DNA from: Tetramitus jugosus
Taxonomy: Eukaryota; Heterolobosea; Eutetramitea; Acrasida; Vahlkampfiidae
Reading direction: 5' to 3'
NCBI GenBank assembly: GCA_937625935.1
Contig: OW569358.1
Coordinates: 62,001 to 126,000, forward strand
DNA length: 64,000 nucleotides
Shown here: positions 47,150 to 55,996 of the stretch, one piece after another
Layout of the letters: each line of letters begins with the position of its first letter
How positions within the stretch are numbered: position 1 is the stretch's first letter
Notes under the pieces: model-generated
Database searches by the model: none
The model's input: the letters and a program-made list of their open reading frames with translations, nothing else
Told to the model about the DNA's origin: nothing
Made by a program: the position numbers and the translations under genes

Positions 47150-48859
47150 CTATAGGTCTACAATGGAACAAGTGTCAACAAATAGTTGTTCACTTGTTGA
47201 ACTTAGTTCTTGGTCTGAAAGTTCTTCTAAAATGGAATACAATCTTCTTCCGCTGTAACAACACAGAATATCATAGACAGGTTCGTCTGGAAAACCAAGC
47301 AATGATACAGATTGCTGTAACAAATTCAATAGGAGCGTAAACATAGATACCAATTGATATTGCTCTCTTTGAAAGGTTTGCATGTTCGGTAGTATGTCAT
47401 CATGATTAATTTCGAAATGAAAGAGGGACAATAAGAGTTTTCTACAGTCCGATAGTGTATAATGTGCCTGATCATTTGATTGTATCTCTTTGATGGTCGT
47501 AAATAAGGCTACCAAATATAACTGTCTATAGTTAATATTCTCGGTTGTATCAGGAAGTGCAATTCCCCATATGTAGTAAAATAATTCGATTGGGGTCTTG
47601 TGACTCAGCGCTCTCACATAATCTTCTCTGCGAATAGCGATGGGACGTTCAGTTACTTTTTCATCTCTAAACATAACTTCGTTAATCGTTACTGTATCTT
47701 CTGTTATACTCTCATCCTTGAAAGCAGCCAGTTCATAAATCCTCCGTCTCACATTGATCAGGAGGCCGTATGAAGTATCTCTCTTCATGTCAGTTTTCTC
47801 TAAAGAAACTGGAGCAAATATTTCTCGATAAGTAAACACCTCTCGCAATGATGCACTCAGAGAACCAGTGTACTCGACAATTTCAGCGCGAAAAGTACCA
47901 CGATAATGATTCAAAGCTCCAATAGCATCGTCCATCATACTCTTCCGATTCTGTTGCTGTATCTGCTTGAATAGTTTTTCAATCACTTCCTCCGGTGTGC
48001 CCTCTGCGTGCGTAGACAGATAAGGCACAATAATCTCAAATGATTTTGGATTTCGCTTTTTAACAGAGTTCTTCATGTACAACCATATTAATCTCAAATG
48101 TTCTTGTTCCACATAATCGCAACCAGCTAAGCATGGAAGAAGCGGCAAATACCTTGCATTCTTGAGTCCCAAGATTCGAACAACATCCTGTGTCTCAATC
48201 GATAGTACATATGCATGCATTTTTCCTGTTGAATCTTCGTCCAACGTGGCGAATTGAAGATGACGGAACGGTGCATAACCAACTCCTTTTGGCAATGAAA
48301 AAATGTAAAAATCGGAATCGTCTGACAACACGACTCTAAACTCTTTTGTTTGCAGCATTTTTGCAAGAAGTGGATCCGCTTCATACGTAGCAGTCACGAT
48401 CGAAACCTTAAAATCATCATCTGTTTTGTCCAATGTCATAAAATGTCGTCTCAACGTATACTTCATCAGGCTTGTAATGTTCTGCGGTCTCAAAAACAAG
48501 CTCGAATTTGAAAATTTGTCAAACCCAGGTTGAGTCACGACATTTGCATTGATGGCCTTCCTTATTGATCTCTCTCTTGCCGTATTCTTCTTCTTTGGAT
48601 CCAGAATACCATCAAAACAAAAGCACATGTGCTTCACTCCAATTGTTTTGAACACGTTGACAAATTCAACTAGACCAGAAGCGAAATCTTGATACTCGCC
48701 ACACAGCATCCAATCCAATGCCAACTTTCTCTGGTAGAGGTAATAGGAGAGAGCAGAAGCGTCGACGAGAATGGACATTCCCTTCTCAATCTCAATCTTC
48801 TGACAATATTGGTAGAGGGGAAATTTTTCCATAAAGGAACTCAACCCTGACACACCCAT
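47150..48859 (-). CDS. Asteroid/ASTE1-like XPG-family nuclease
   Basis: The Asteroid branch of the FEN1/XPG superfamily includes human ASTE1, a structure-specific nuclease. The 569-residue protein begins MGVSGLSSFMEKFPLY, the family start, and continues ILVDASALSYYLYQ (first metal-binding Asp), CFCFDGILDPKK (second), TATYEADPLLAKML (Glu-Ala-Asp) and VVLSDDSDFYIFSLPKG (SDDSDF, metal site). CLAGCDY near residue 245 supplies the final Asp pair of the active centre. The C-terminal 300 residues are helical and less conserved, as in other Asteroid members. All the active-site acids appear present. It lies 14 bp from the Sfi1-like gene stop, convergent. Confidence 0.87.
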   Translation of the reverse strand: MGVSGLSSFMEKFPLYQYCQKIEIEKGMSILVDASALSYYLYQRKLALDWMLCGEYQDFASGLVEFVNVFKTIGVKHMCFCFDGILDPKKKNTARERSIRKAINANVVTQPGFDKFSNSSLFLRPQNITSLMKYTLRRHFMTLDKTDDDFKVSIVTATYEADPLLAKMLQTKEFRVVLSDDSDFYIFSLPKGVGYAPFRHLQFATLDEDSTGKMHAYVLSIETQDVVRILGLKNARYLPLLPCLAGCDYVEQEHLRLIWLYMKNSVKKRNPKSFEIIVPYLSTHAEGTPEEVIEKLFKQIQQQNRKSMMDDAIGALNHYRGTFRAEIVEYTGSLSASLREVFTYREIFAPVSLEKTDMKRDTSYGLLINVRRRIYELAAFKDESITEDTVTINEVMFRDEKVTERPIAIRREDYVRALSHKTPIELFYYIWGIALPDTTENINYRQLYLVALFTTIKEIQSNDQAHYTLSDCRKLLLSLFHFEINHDDILPNMQTFQREQYQLVSMFTLLLNLLQQSVSLLGFPDEPVYDILCCYSGRRLYSILEELSDQELSSTSEQLFVDTCSIVDL

Positions 48860-49076
48860 GATTTCTCAGTTGTTCCTTCACACAACAAACTTCCGCAAAA
48901 TAGTTCTTTGATTCCTTTTTGTAGCAACACACACTTTTTTGAACGTTTGCTCCGATTTCTCCTCCATCGGAGAGAATAAGGAGCTTCCGATGCAAACTAG
49001 AAGAAAATCAACAACAACAACAATAACAAGAATTACAACAATAACAACAACTAGACGAGGTGTGTGACTTGGACTC

Positions 49077-51659
49077 ATGAGTAACATAAACAGTGGCAGC
49101 AGCAGTGCTACTGGTATCAATCCAACTCTCTCTTCCACTACAACAACTACGAGAGTCAATCGAAGCACTAGCTCTGGATCCAACAACAATAACAATTACA
49201 ATAACAACACAAATAATGTCACAAACAATACGAACAATACGAACAATACGACTGCTAATAGTAGTAGTAGTAGTAGCAGCAGCGGTGGCAACAAGCATCA
49301 TTATCACCCTCATCATCACAATATCAATACTAATTCTTCGACTGTCATTGTCAGTGGTGGAGGTGGTGGAGGTGGTGTGAGTGCTGCTGTTGTTGTTGGT
49401 AGTGGTAGTGCCGGTGTGATCTCATTGGTCGGACGGAAATTGCTCCGATTTGCTCGAAATATTTTTGGCGCCAAAAAAATTTTACCGTCGTTCACAGTAC
49501 TCGTGCTTGTTCTTGTGCTGTTTTTGTGTTTGCAATCTGGTTTAATGATTATGATACGATGGAAGAATGGATCATTGATGAGTGTTCAACAATTACAACA
49601 AACTGGTTCTCATCACTCACTCTATCACTGCTACAATCATCATCATCATTATGGTGATGATGATGATGATGTGGATTACGCGGATAAGACGAACAATAAA
49701 CGAGCTGATATCATCATTGGTGACGGTAGTGATATTCGAATTACTCGGAGGAAACACTCAAAAAAGCTAATGATCAACACGGATCTAGAACAACAGCAAG
49801 TGCCACAACGGAAAATGGAGCACAAGAGCTGTTGTGCCGAAAAACAAATCATTTCCAATTTTTATAATCAAGAGTACTCTACTCTGTCATCGCCACCATC
49901 GCCCTTACCATCGACAGCAGTATCGTCATTTGCAGCACTATCCTCTCCATCGACAGCAGAGCCATCGTCACTGTCGTCATCCTCCTCTCCGTTTATAATC
50001 GAAATTAAGTTATTGGCGTATAATCGGTACGCTTCAATCAAACGGTGCTTGGCCAGCTTGAAGGAAGCAGAGTATGGCAGCGATCGTGTGGATCTTACAG
50101 TGTTTCTCGATCATTTTCCATATCAAGGCGACTCTAACAAAGCAAGAGGCGATTATAGTGATGATGATAGTGATGACGACACTAGTGTGGATACGACTCA
50201 AAAGGAAGCAGATTTCAGAGAAAAATTGGATTTGCAGTACAAGATTTTGGAAATGATTCGAGAGTTTGAATGGCCTCATGGTAAAATGAGTCTTCATATG
50301 CGCCACAAGAATGGAAATTTACAAGTGGCTTGGCTCGAAGCATTCTATCCATTGGACAATGACACATATGCGTTCATTGTCGAAGACGATATTCAAGTGT
50401 CTCCCTTTTATTACATGTACTTGAAGAAATTGATTACAAAGTACCGGTATCCGCATTTGATGCCTACATCGACAAAAATGAATGGAGAAGATCAACACAT
50501 TGATCGGCACATTTATGGCATTTCGTTCCAGAGACAGCATTTGGTACCAGGGTATTGGAGTCGTAAGTCTGTGCATGTTGATAATCAGGAACAACCCTAC
50601 TTGTATCAACTCGTGGGTACATGGGGTCAAATTGTGTTCCCTGAGCATTGGAGAGAGTTTAGACAGTATTATGATCAACGATTCTCGCACAAACATTTGA
50701 AACCAAATTTGGATGGATTGATTACGGATCACTGGTACAAACAGAAGGGAGAAAAGATTTGGACACCTTGGTTCATTCGATTCGTGTTTGCAAAGAATTA
50801 TTACAACTTGTACACGAACTTTCCAGGAGATAAAGCCCTGTCAACAAGTCACAGAGATTCAGGAGAAAACTATAAGTGGTTCTCTCGTGGCGCAGATGCC
50901 GATATTATGACCTATCAGAATGATGTTGATTTGTTCAAGACTCATATGGACAAGGAGCTCGTAGATGCACCTCAATTGAAGCGCTATGATTACTGTTTTC
51001 AAGAAGTTCCAAGAGGAAGTGTAACACGCTTGTTTCAATCTGGTGCCTTACCGTTCAAAGAAGACAACAACTATGCTCTCATCTTTACGCATTTCGATCA
51101 TTCTGAAAAGTACTTGAGGAACCAATTGTGCTATTTAGAACAGCATGCTTCTAGATCTGATGAGTTAGAACTTCGCCAATCCATTCTTTTTGTTACTAAT
51201 AGCTCAGGCACTGCGAACGAACTGGCGTATCTAGGATATCAAGCCATATATTTTGATCAGAGCGTGAAGAGTCACAATGAAATCGAGGTTGTGAAGTGGG
51301 TTGCAAATAACATGTCTCCTACGAACCTCTTGTTTGTGTCAAGTACTGACCGCTCTTTGATCAAAAAGAACCCAGTTCCTTCACGTACACTCTCGGCAGT
51401 CAAACCAATGGCAGAACCAGAGCTTCATTGGCTGATTATCTCCTCAGATTTAACGCGCAGTGCGCTAGATATTGCTCGCAACCGGAAACCAAAAACATTG
51501 TTGGAACTCGTCGACTTGCTGCAACCCGATTCGAGCAAAGTTATTGTCTCCAAGCTCAGTGACCAAACAGTTGCGGTTGTATCAAACAATGCCTGGTCTA
51601 AAGTGTCAGTCATACGAGAGGACGATTTCGCTTGCATGCGTGTCCAATGCTGGCGGTAG
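49077..51659 (+). CDS. Type II membrane glycosyltransferase-like protein
   Basis: Length 860. The first 110 residues are Ser/Asn/Gly/His homopeptide runs. A membrane segment lies near residues 140-162 (TVLVLVLVLFLCLQSGLMIM), giving the one-pass, catalytic-domain-in-lumen topology of Golgi transferases. After a low-complexity stem to about residue 305, the domain starts IIEIKLLAYNRYASIKRCL, continues VDLTVFLDHFP and the metal-binding-like FIVEDDIQVSPFYYMY (EDD acting as DxD), VGTWGQIVFPEHWREF and LDGLITDHWYKQKG. The pattern recalls GNT-I-like (GT13) and GT2-type enzymes. The last 230 residues look like a second globular region without known match. Sugar donor unknown. Confidence 0.7.
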   Translation: MSNINSGSSSATGINPTLSSTTTTTRVNRSTSSGSNNNNNYNNNTNNVTNNTNNTNNTTANSSSSSSSSGGNKHHYHPHHHNINTNSSTVIVSGGGGGGGVSAAVVVGSGSAGVISLVGRKLLRFARNIFGAKKILPSFTVLVLVLVLFLCLQSGLMIMIRWKNGSLMSVQQLQQTGSHHSLYHCYNHHHHYGDDDDDVDYADKTNNKRADIIIGDGSDIRITRRKHSKKLMINTDLEQQQVPQRKMEHKSCCAEKQIISNFYNQEYSTLSSPPSPLPSTAVSSFAALSSPSTAEPSSLSSSSSPFIIEIKLLAYNRYASIKRCLASLKEAEYGSDRVDLTVFLDHFPYQGDSNKARGDYSDDDSDDDTSVDTTQKEADFREKLDLQYKILEMIREFEWPHGKMSLHMRHKNGNLQVAWLEAFYPLDNDTYAFIVEDDIQVSPFYYMYLKKLITKYRYPHLMPTSTKMNGEDQHIDRHIYGISFQRQHLVPGYWSRKSVHVDNQEQPYLYQLVGTWGQIVFPEHWREFRQYYDQRFSHKHLKPNLDGLITDHWYKQKGEKIWTPWFIRFVFAKNYYNLYTNFPGDKALSTSHRDSGENYKWFSRGADADIMTYQNDVDLFKTHMDKELVDAPQLKRYDYCFQEVPRGSVTRLFQSGALPFKEDNNYALIFTHFDHSEKYLRNQLCYLEQHASRSDELELRQSILFVTNSSGTANELAYLGYQAIYFDQSVKSHNEIEVVKWVANNMSPTNLLFVSSTDRSLIKKNPVPSRTLSAVKPMAEPELHWLIISSDLTRSALDIARNRKPKTLLELVDLLQPDSSKVIVSKLSDQTVAVVSNNAWSKVSVIREDDFACMRVQCWR

Positions 51660-51768
51660 AATAAACGAACCAGATCGCACCAGATTTTTCTCCACAGAAC
51701 AGTGACATCATCGAAAGAACATGCAGTTCCTCGAGGAACTGGATAGGCCAAAAATCAACGAAAACGTG

Positions 51769-51842
51769 TACAGACGGCGGGACTCGAACCCGCAACCCCC
51801 GGCTCCGTAGGCCGATACTCTATCCAATTGAGCCACGCCTGC
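51769..51842 (-). tRNA. tRNA-Arg (ACG)
   Basis: 74-nt cloverleaf on the minus strand: acceptor GCAGGCG/CGTCTGT with discriminator A and a terminal G-T pair, anticodon stem TCGGC/GCCGG with loop CTACGGA (anticodon ACG), T arm GCGGG-TTCGAGT-CCCGC. No intron. No retroelement found upstream. Confidence 0.93.
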
Positions 51843-52081
51843 TAGATGTATTCATATTTCCCAAAAATAGCCAAAAATCAAAATACCTCAAATTAGTGGT
51901 CTGCAATTTTAGTCGCAAAACTGATTGCCATGGGAGATTCCGCAGAAACAGTGACAGATTGGAACCAACCACAGCAACGGAAGAAATCACAACAATCAAT
52001 TTGTTGTCGGAACCCGACCCTGAAAGCGCCTTAATTAAATTGCCCAGATTCGCCAACAAAAGATTTCGGGGATCATATTTC

Positions 52082-54778
52082 ATGCAAAAAAAACAACTGA
52101 ATGACCCATCATCGGTGAGCCAACAACCAGCCTCAGCGGCCAACAGCGATGATACTAGTGTTGTCGTTGGTGGCACCAATGAGCACGCTCATCCTCCACA
52201 ACATGCTGATAACAACAACAAGAACAACAACAACACACTCAAGCTAACAATGAGTAACATTGCCAAGCACAACAACAAGAATAATCATCATGATTCTCCA
52301 TCTTCATCATCATCACCAACAACAACAAGACAACCACCAAACAACAACAACAACAACAACAACACCAATATTCACATTTCAACAACAACAACAACCAAAC
52401 AAAAAAAGAAGCTACAACAACAACAGCAATTAGCTTCTCAACTACAACAAAAATTGGCTCAATTGCAATTCCAGCAACAACAACAGCAACAACAACAACA
52501 ACAACAGCAATTAGAAGCTTATGATGGTATAGGTAGAGATGAAAAAGATGATATCGATGATATAGAAGATGATGAAGAAAATAATGATGGATTGGCAGCA
52601 GCATCTCGTTACTCTCCTTCACTTCCCACATCGACATCAAGAATTCGTTTGATACCAAAAGCTAAAACTCCTATTGGTGTTTCAAGTGGAGTTGCATTAG
52701 ACGACGATGATGATGATGATGATGATGATGATCTTCAAGGCAATAACGTAGTGATTCATCAAAAGGAAGAGTTGCATGATGATGATGATGATGACGAATG
52801 GTTGGGTGATTATGATGACGAGACAGTGGGTGGTGATGATGTGGATGATCATAGTAGTGTCAGTAGTGGTACGTGGAAGCGACAAAAACAAGTGGCAGCA
52901 CTGAAAAAGTACAAGAGAAAGCTACAGCTGCAACAACAGAAAAAATTGAGCAGAGAACGAACGATACAGAACTTGAATGAAGCAGCAGACAGTCAACAGC
53001 AACAAGAAGAAGCGAATCATCACATGTCGTGGTTCTTTTCAGCACGAGAAACGCTATTCAAGGGGTTGAGGTCACTGTTGGGCGATTATTGGAAGTTGTT
53101 GACCAACAGAAAATTCTTTTGGTTGTTTCTGGGTAATTTTATATCAACGTTTGGCAACTTTTTCACAAATATTGCCATATTGACACTCGTGGAAACGTAT
53201 AGCTCTCAACGGTTGTCTGGTATTGCCATCAGTGGTGTTTATATGGCGTTTCTCATCCCTCCGATTGTGTTGATGCCGATTACGGGTGTGATGATTGATT
53301 TGTTCGATCGGAGGAAGATTATGATTGTGGCAGATATGATTCGATTTGTGCTCGTTCTGCTCTTCTTGCCCATGACGTTGATTGACCCAAATAGACTGCT
53401 CTGGATGGTGTATCCAATATTGGTCCTAGTATCATCAGTGAATTCGTTCTTTGATCCGTGTCATGAGAGCATGATTCCACTTGTGGTCGAAGATAAGTCA
53501 TTGCTCGTAGCTGCAAATGCATTGGACTCCCTAACATGGATGTCCTGTATGTTCCTAGGATCGAGTCTGGGTGGATTGGTCTACGCCACACTGGGTCCAA
53601 CTGTAAATATTGTAATTGACTCGGTATCCTTCCTTTTTAGCGCATTCTGTGTGCTTCAAATGCTGTTGACTCCCAACTTTTATGGAAATGAAGAAGCTGC
53701 CATCAAATCGAGTGACATTGACAAAGACATCAAACTGGGTCGAGTGCACAAGGACTATGATATCGAAACGAATGATGATGTAGATTTGATGACTGCGACC
53801 TCTACTGCCTCTCACATGTCAAAAACCGATACACATACATCGGATCACGTCATTTCTCTACGACGAGACGATATGCCTCGTAGAATGGCAGAACCGATGA
53901 CTCTAGACGACGTGATCAACCCAGCAATGTACAAACCGCCATTGCCTGTTCGTCTCAAGAAGGCTTTCTTTAGACACATTAAGGAGTTCATTATTGGTCT
54001 GAAGTTTATGAAAGATAACAAGTATTTATTGACTCTATGTCTCCTGAAATCAACGGGTATGCTCATGTGGGGAGGTGTTTTGGAGTTGATATCCCTAAAG
54101 TTTAGCAACACATTCTTCCGGTTAGGGGATGATGCATCAGCTATGCTTGGTATTGTGAAGGCACTCGTTGGTGTAGGATCTGGATTGGCTCCAGTCGTAG
54201 TGGAAAGAACCATAACGATCATTCAAACTAAGAGACGCCTAAGGCGAATTGAGCGAACAGGAATCGAGGAAGAACCTGACGAAATATGGGATCCGAACAT
54301 TTCCCGCGGTGTGATCATTTTCTCACTCCTCGCAATTCTCATTGGCAACTTGTTTGTGTTTGTGAGTCCATCGATACATGCGACTTTCTTCTTCGTTGGT
54401 CTATTGGTGTTGGGATCTGGAGCAGGTGTGTTGTGGGCAGTGTCCAGCTCCGTTATTTTCTATGTGTGCCCAAAGCAGATGCTAGGACGTGCAATGAGTT
54501 TAGATGTTGGATTCTTCCTATGCATTTCCCAGGTTGTATCTGTCACTGGTGGAGGATTGTTGTTTGATACACTGCGAATGAAGAATGCCCAACCACTGAC
54601 CCTGATTTACATATCTGCCGGCATGTTCTTCTGTCTACTGTGGAGTGCTTGGTGGATACTGTACAAGAACAGGGAACATGAACCTCTGTCAATGCCAGAA
54701 CTAGCACAACAAGAGCAAGGATCTGCTCCTTCACAGTTCATTGCAAAAGTTCGTGCAGGTACACCCATGGTCGCATGA
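52082..54778 (+). CDS. Major facilitator superfamily transporter, long low-complexity N-terminus
   Basis: The first in-frame ATG is at 52082 (MQKKQLNDPSSVSQ), giving 898 residues. Residues 1-330 are runs of Asn, Gln, Asp, Ser and Thr and charged stretches, doubtless cytosolic and disordered. The transport domain begins near residue 340 (FFWLFLGNFISTFGNFFTNI) and holds about ten to twelve membrane segments. Loop 2-3 carries the MFS motif-A-like GVMIDLFDRRKIMIVADMIR. This branch resembles the MFS_3/EntS-type exporters (macrolide or siderophore efflux in bacteria). A long hydrophilic insert, about residues 545-640, sits between the two halves. Substrate unknown. The open frame continues upstream of 52082 to 51896 without an ATG, so an undetected 5' exon cannot be excluded. 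Confidence 0.82.
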   Translation: MQKKQLNDPSSVSQQPASAANSDDTSVVVGGTNEHAHPPQHADNNNKNNNNTLKLTMSNIAKHNNKNNHHDSPSSSSSPTTTRQPPNNNNNNNNTNIHISTTTTTKQKKKLQQQQQLASQLQQKLAQLQFQQQQQQQQQQQQQLEAYDGIGRDEKDDIDDIEDDEENNDGLAAASRYSPSLPTSTSRIRLIPKAKTPIGVSSGVALDDDDDDDDDDDLQGNNVVIHQKEELHDDDDDDEWLGDYDDETVGGDDVDDHSSVSSGTWKRQKQVAALKKYKRKLQLQQQKKLSRERTIQNLNEAADSQQQQEEANHHMSWFFSARETLFKGLRSLLGDYWKLLTNRKFFWLFLGNFISTFGNFFTNIAILTLVETYSSQRLSGIAISGVYMAFLIPPIVLMPITGVMIDLFDRRKIMIVADMIRFVLVLLFLPMTLIDPNRLLWMVYPILVLVSSVNSFFDPCHESMIPLVVEDKSLLVAANALDSLTWMSCMFLGSSLGGLVYATLGPTVNIVIDSVSFLFSAFCVLQMLLTPNFYGNEEAAIKSSDIDKDIKLGRVHKDYDIETNDDVDLMTATSTASHMSKTDTHTSDHVISLRRDDMPRRMAEPMTLDDVINPAMYKPPLPVRLKKAFFRHIKEFIIGLKFMKDNKYLLTLCLLKSTGMLMWGGVLELISLKFSNTFFRLGDDASAMLGIVKALVGVGSGLAPVVVERTITIIQTKRRLRRIERTGIEEEPDEIWDPNISRGVIIFSLLAILIGNLFVFVSPSIHATFFFVGLLVLGSGAGVLWAVSSSVIFYVCPKQMLGRAMSLDVGFFLCISQVVSVTGGGLLFDTLRMKNAQPLTLIYISAGMFFCLLWSAWWILYKNREHEPLSMPELAQQEQGSAPSQFIAKVRAGTPMVA

Positions 54779-54844
54779 TCAACAACAGAATAAATTGCGA
54801 ATCAATCGATGGAATTTGTAAAGTCATTGTTACAACAAAAAGTG

Positions 54845-54880
54845 GAACCCGCCAAAATTTTTCGTTTTGGCGCCATGCAA
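54845..54880 (+). promoter_or_regulatory. E2F-like sites upstream of the nucleoplasmin-like gene
   Basis: CCCGCCAAAA at 54848-54857 and TTTTGGCGCCA at 54865-54875 lie about 140-170 bp before the ATG at 55016. Both fit TTTSSCGC-type sites. Confidence 0.4.
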
Positions 54881-55015
54881 AATTTCTTTGAAACGTCGTG
54901 TGAATGTTGTCTTGAACGTTTTTGACTGCTTCGTTGGATACAAAAACAAACAAAATCAACCAACACCAACACAACACCACAACCAACAACAACAACAACA
55001 AAATCAACATACAAA

Positions 55016-55861
55016 ATGGCTAATGTATCATTCTTCGGTATGAGCTTGACCCCAGGTCAAGAGGAAATTATCCCAATTCCAGCTGGCATCGTTCTTCACA
55101 TCTCCCAAGTCACTTTGGCCACTGAAGGCCAAGACGGTGAAGTCACCAGAGTCTTTGCTGTCATTGAAGAAGACGGTTCTGATGATGATGAAGAAGAAGT
55201 CAACACCTCTGTCCAAAAGGAGAGAAGAGAATTTGCCATTGCCACCTTGGTTGGTAAGAGCAAGGAATCTCAAAACTTGGAATTGAACTTTTCTGAGATT
55301 GATGGAGATGTTTGCTTCAAGGCTGTCGGTGGACGCACCCACGTTCATCTCACTGGTTACTTTAACCAAGTTTCCACTGAAGATGAAATGTTTGGTGAGT
55401 TTGACAGTGAAGAAGAAGAGGAATTGAATGGTAAATTGCCACCAAACTTTGTTCAATATGAGTCTGATGAGGACGATGAGGACTTTAAGGTCAATGCATC
55501 TGCTCTCGATGACAACAATGATTCTGGATACTTTATTCAAGGAGGTTCCGATGAAGAGAGTGAAGATGAGGAAGATGAAGCTGAAGCTGATGAAGACATT
55601 CAAGCCAGCCTCGAAATGTTGAAGAAGCAAATTGCTCAACAAGAGAGCTCAAAGAAGAGAAAGAATGCTCCAACAACGAACGAAACTGCCTCAAAGAAGC
55701 AAAAGACTGAAGCAAAGAAGCCACAACAACAAAACGGTGCTCCAAAGAAGCAAGAAGCTGCTGCACCAAAGAAGCAAGACACTCCAAAGCAAACTGAATC
55801 AAAGGCTCAATCAGGAAAGAAGAACAACAAGAAGAACAAGAAGAACAATAAGAAGAAGTAA
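55016..55861 (+). CDS. Nucleoplasmin-like (NPL/FKBP39-N, HD2-type) histone chaperone
   Basis: The NPL domain forms pentameric histone chaperones in the nucleolus; plant HD2 proteins and the N-terminus of FKBP39-type proteins share it. The 281-residue protein begins MANVSFFGMSLTPGQE, with IPIPAGIVLHISQVTLATEG, ATLVGKSKESQNLELNFSEI and VHLTGYFNQ giving the eight-strand barrel (residues 1-120). Acidic tracts follow (SDDDEEEV near 59, FDSEEEEEL near 128, SDEDDEDF near 150, EESEDEEDEAEADED near 180), then a Lys/Gln-rich basic tail ending KKNNKKNKKNNKKK. No peptidyl-prolyl isomerase domain and no zinc finger. Two E2F-like sites are upstream. High Gln/Lys/Ala codon uniformity suggests strong expression. 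Confidence 0.87.
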   Translation: MANVSFFGMSLTPGQEEIIPIPAGIVLHISQVTLATEGQDGEVTRVFAVIEEDGSDDDEEEVNTSVQKERREFAIATLVGKSKESQNLELNFSEIDGDVCFKAVGGRTHVHLTGYFNQVSTEDEMFGEFDSEEEEELNGKLPPNFVQYESDEDDEDFKVNASALDDNNDSGYFIQGGSDEESEDEEDEAEADEDIQASLEMLKKQIAQQESSKKRKNAPTTNETASKKQKTEAKKPQQQNGAPKKQEAAAPKKQDTPKQTESKAQSGKKNNKKNKKNNKKK

Positions 55862-55996
55862 ATTTTTTTTTCAAGTCACATACGGTATGCGTTTTTGTTA
55901 TCATCTCGATGTTGTTCCTGTAGATTTCGGAGATTCTCAAAAAACAGTTGCACGAATTACAGTCAAACAGCTTCAAGCAAATCACCTATTCAGAAT

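Noticed and set aside
51896-52081. Upstream extension of the MFS protein
   Set aside because: The open frame has no ATG until 52082; the segment near tRNA-Arg has no conserved feature.
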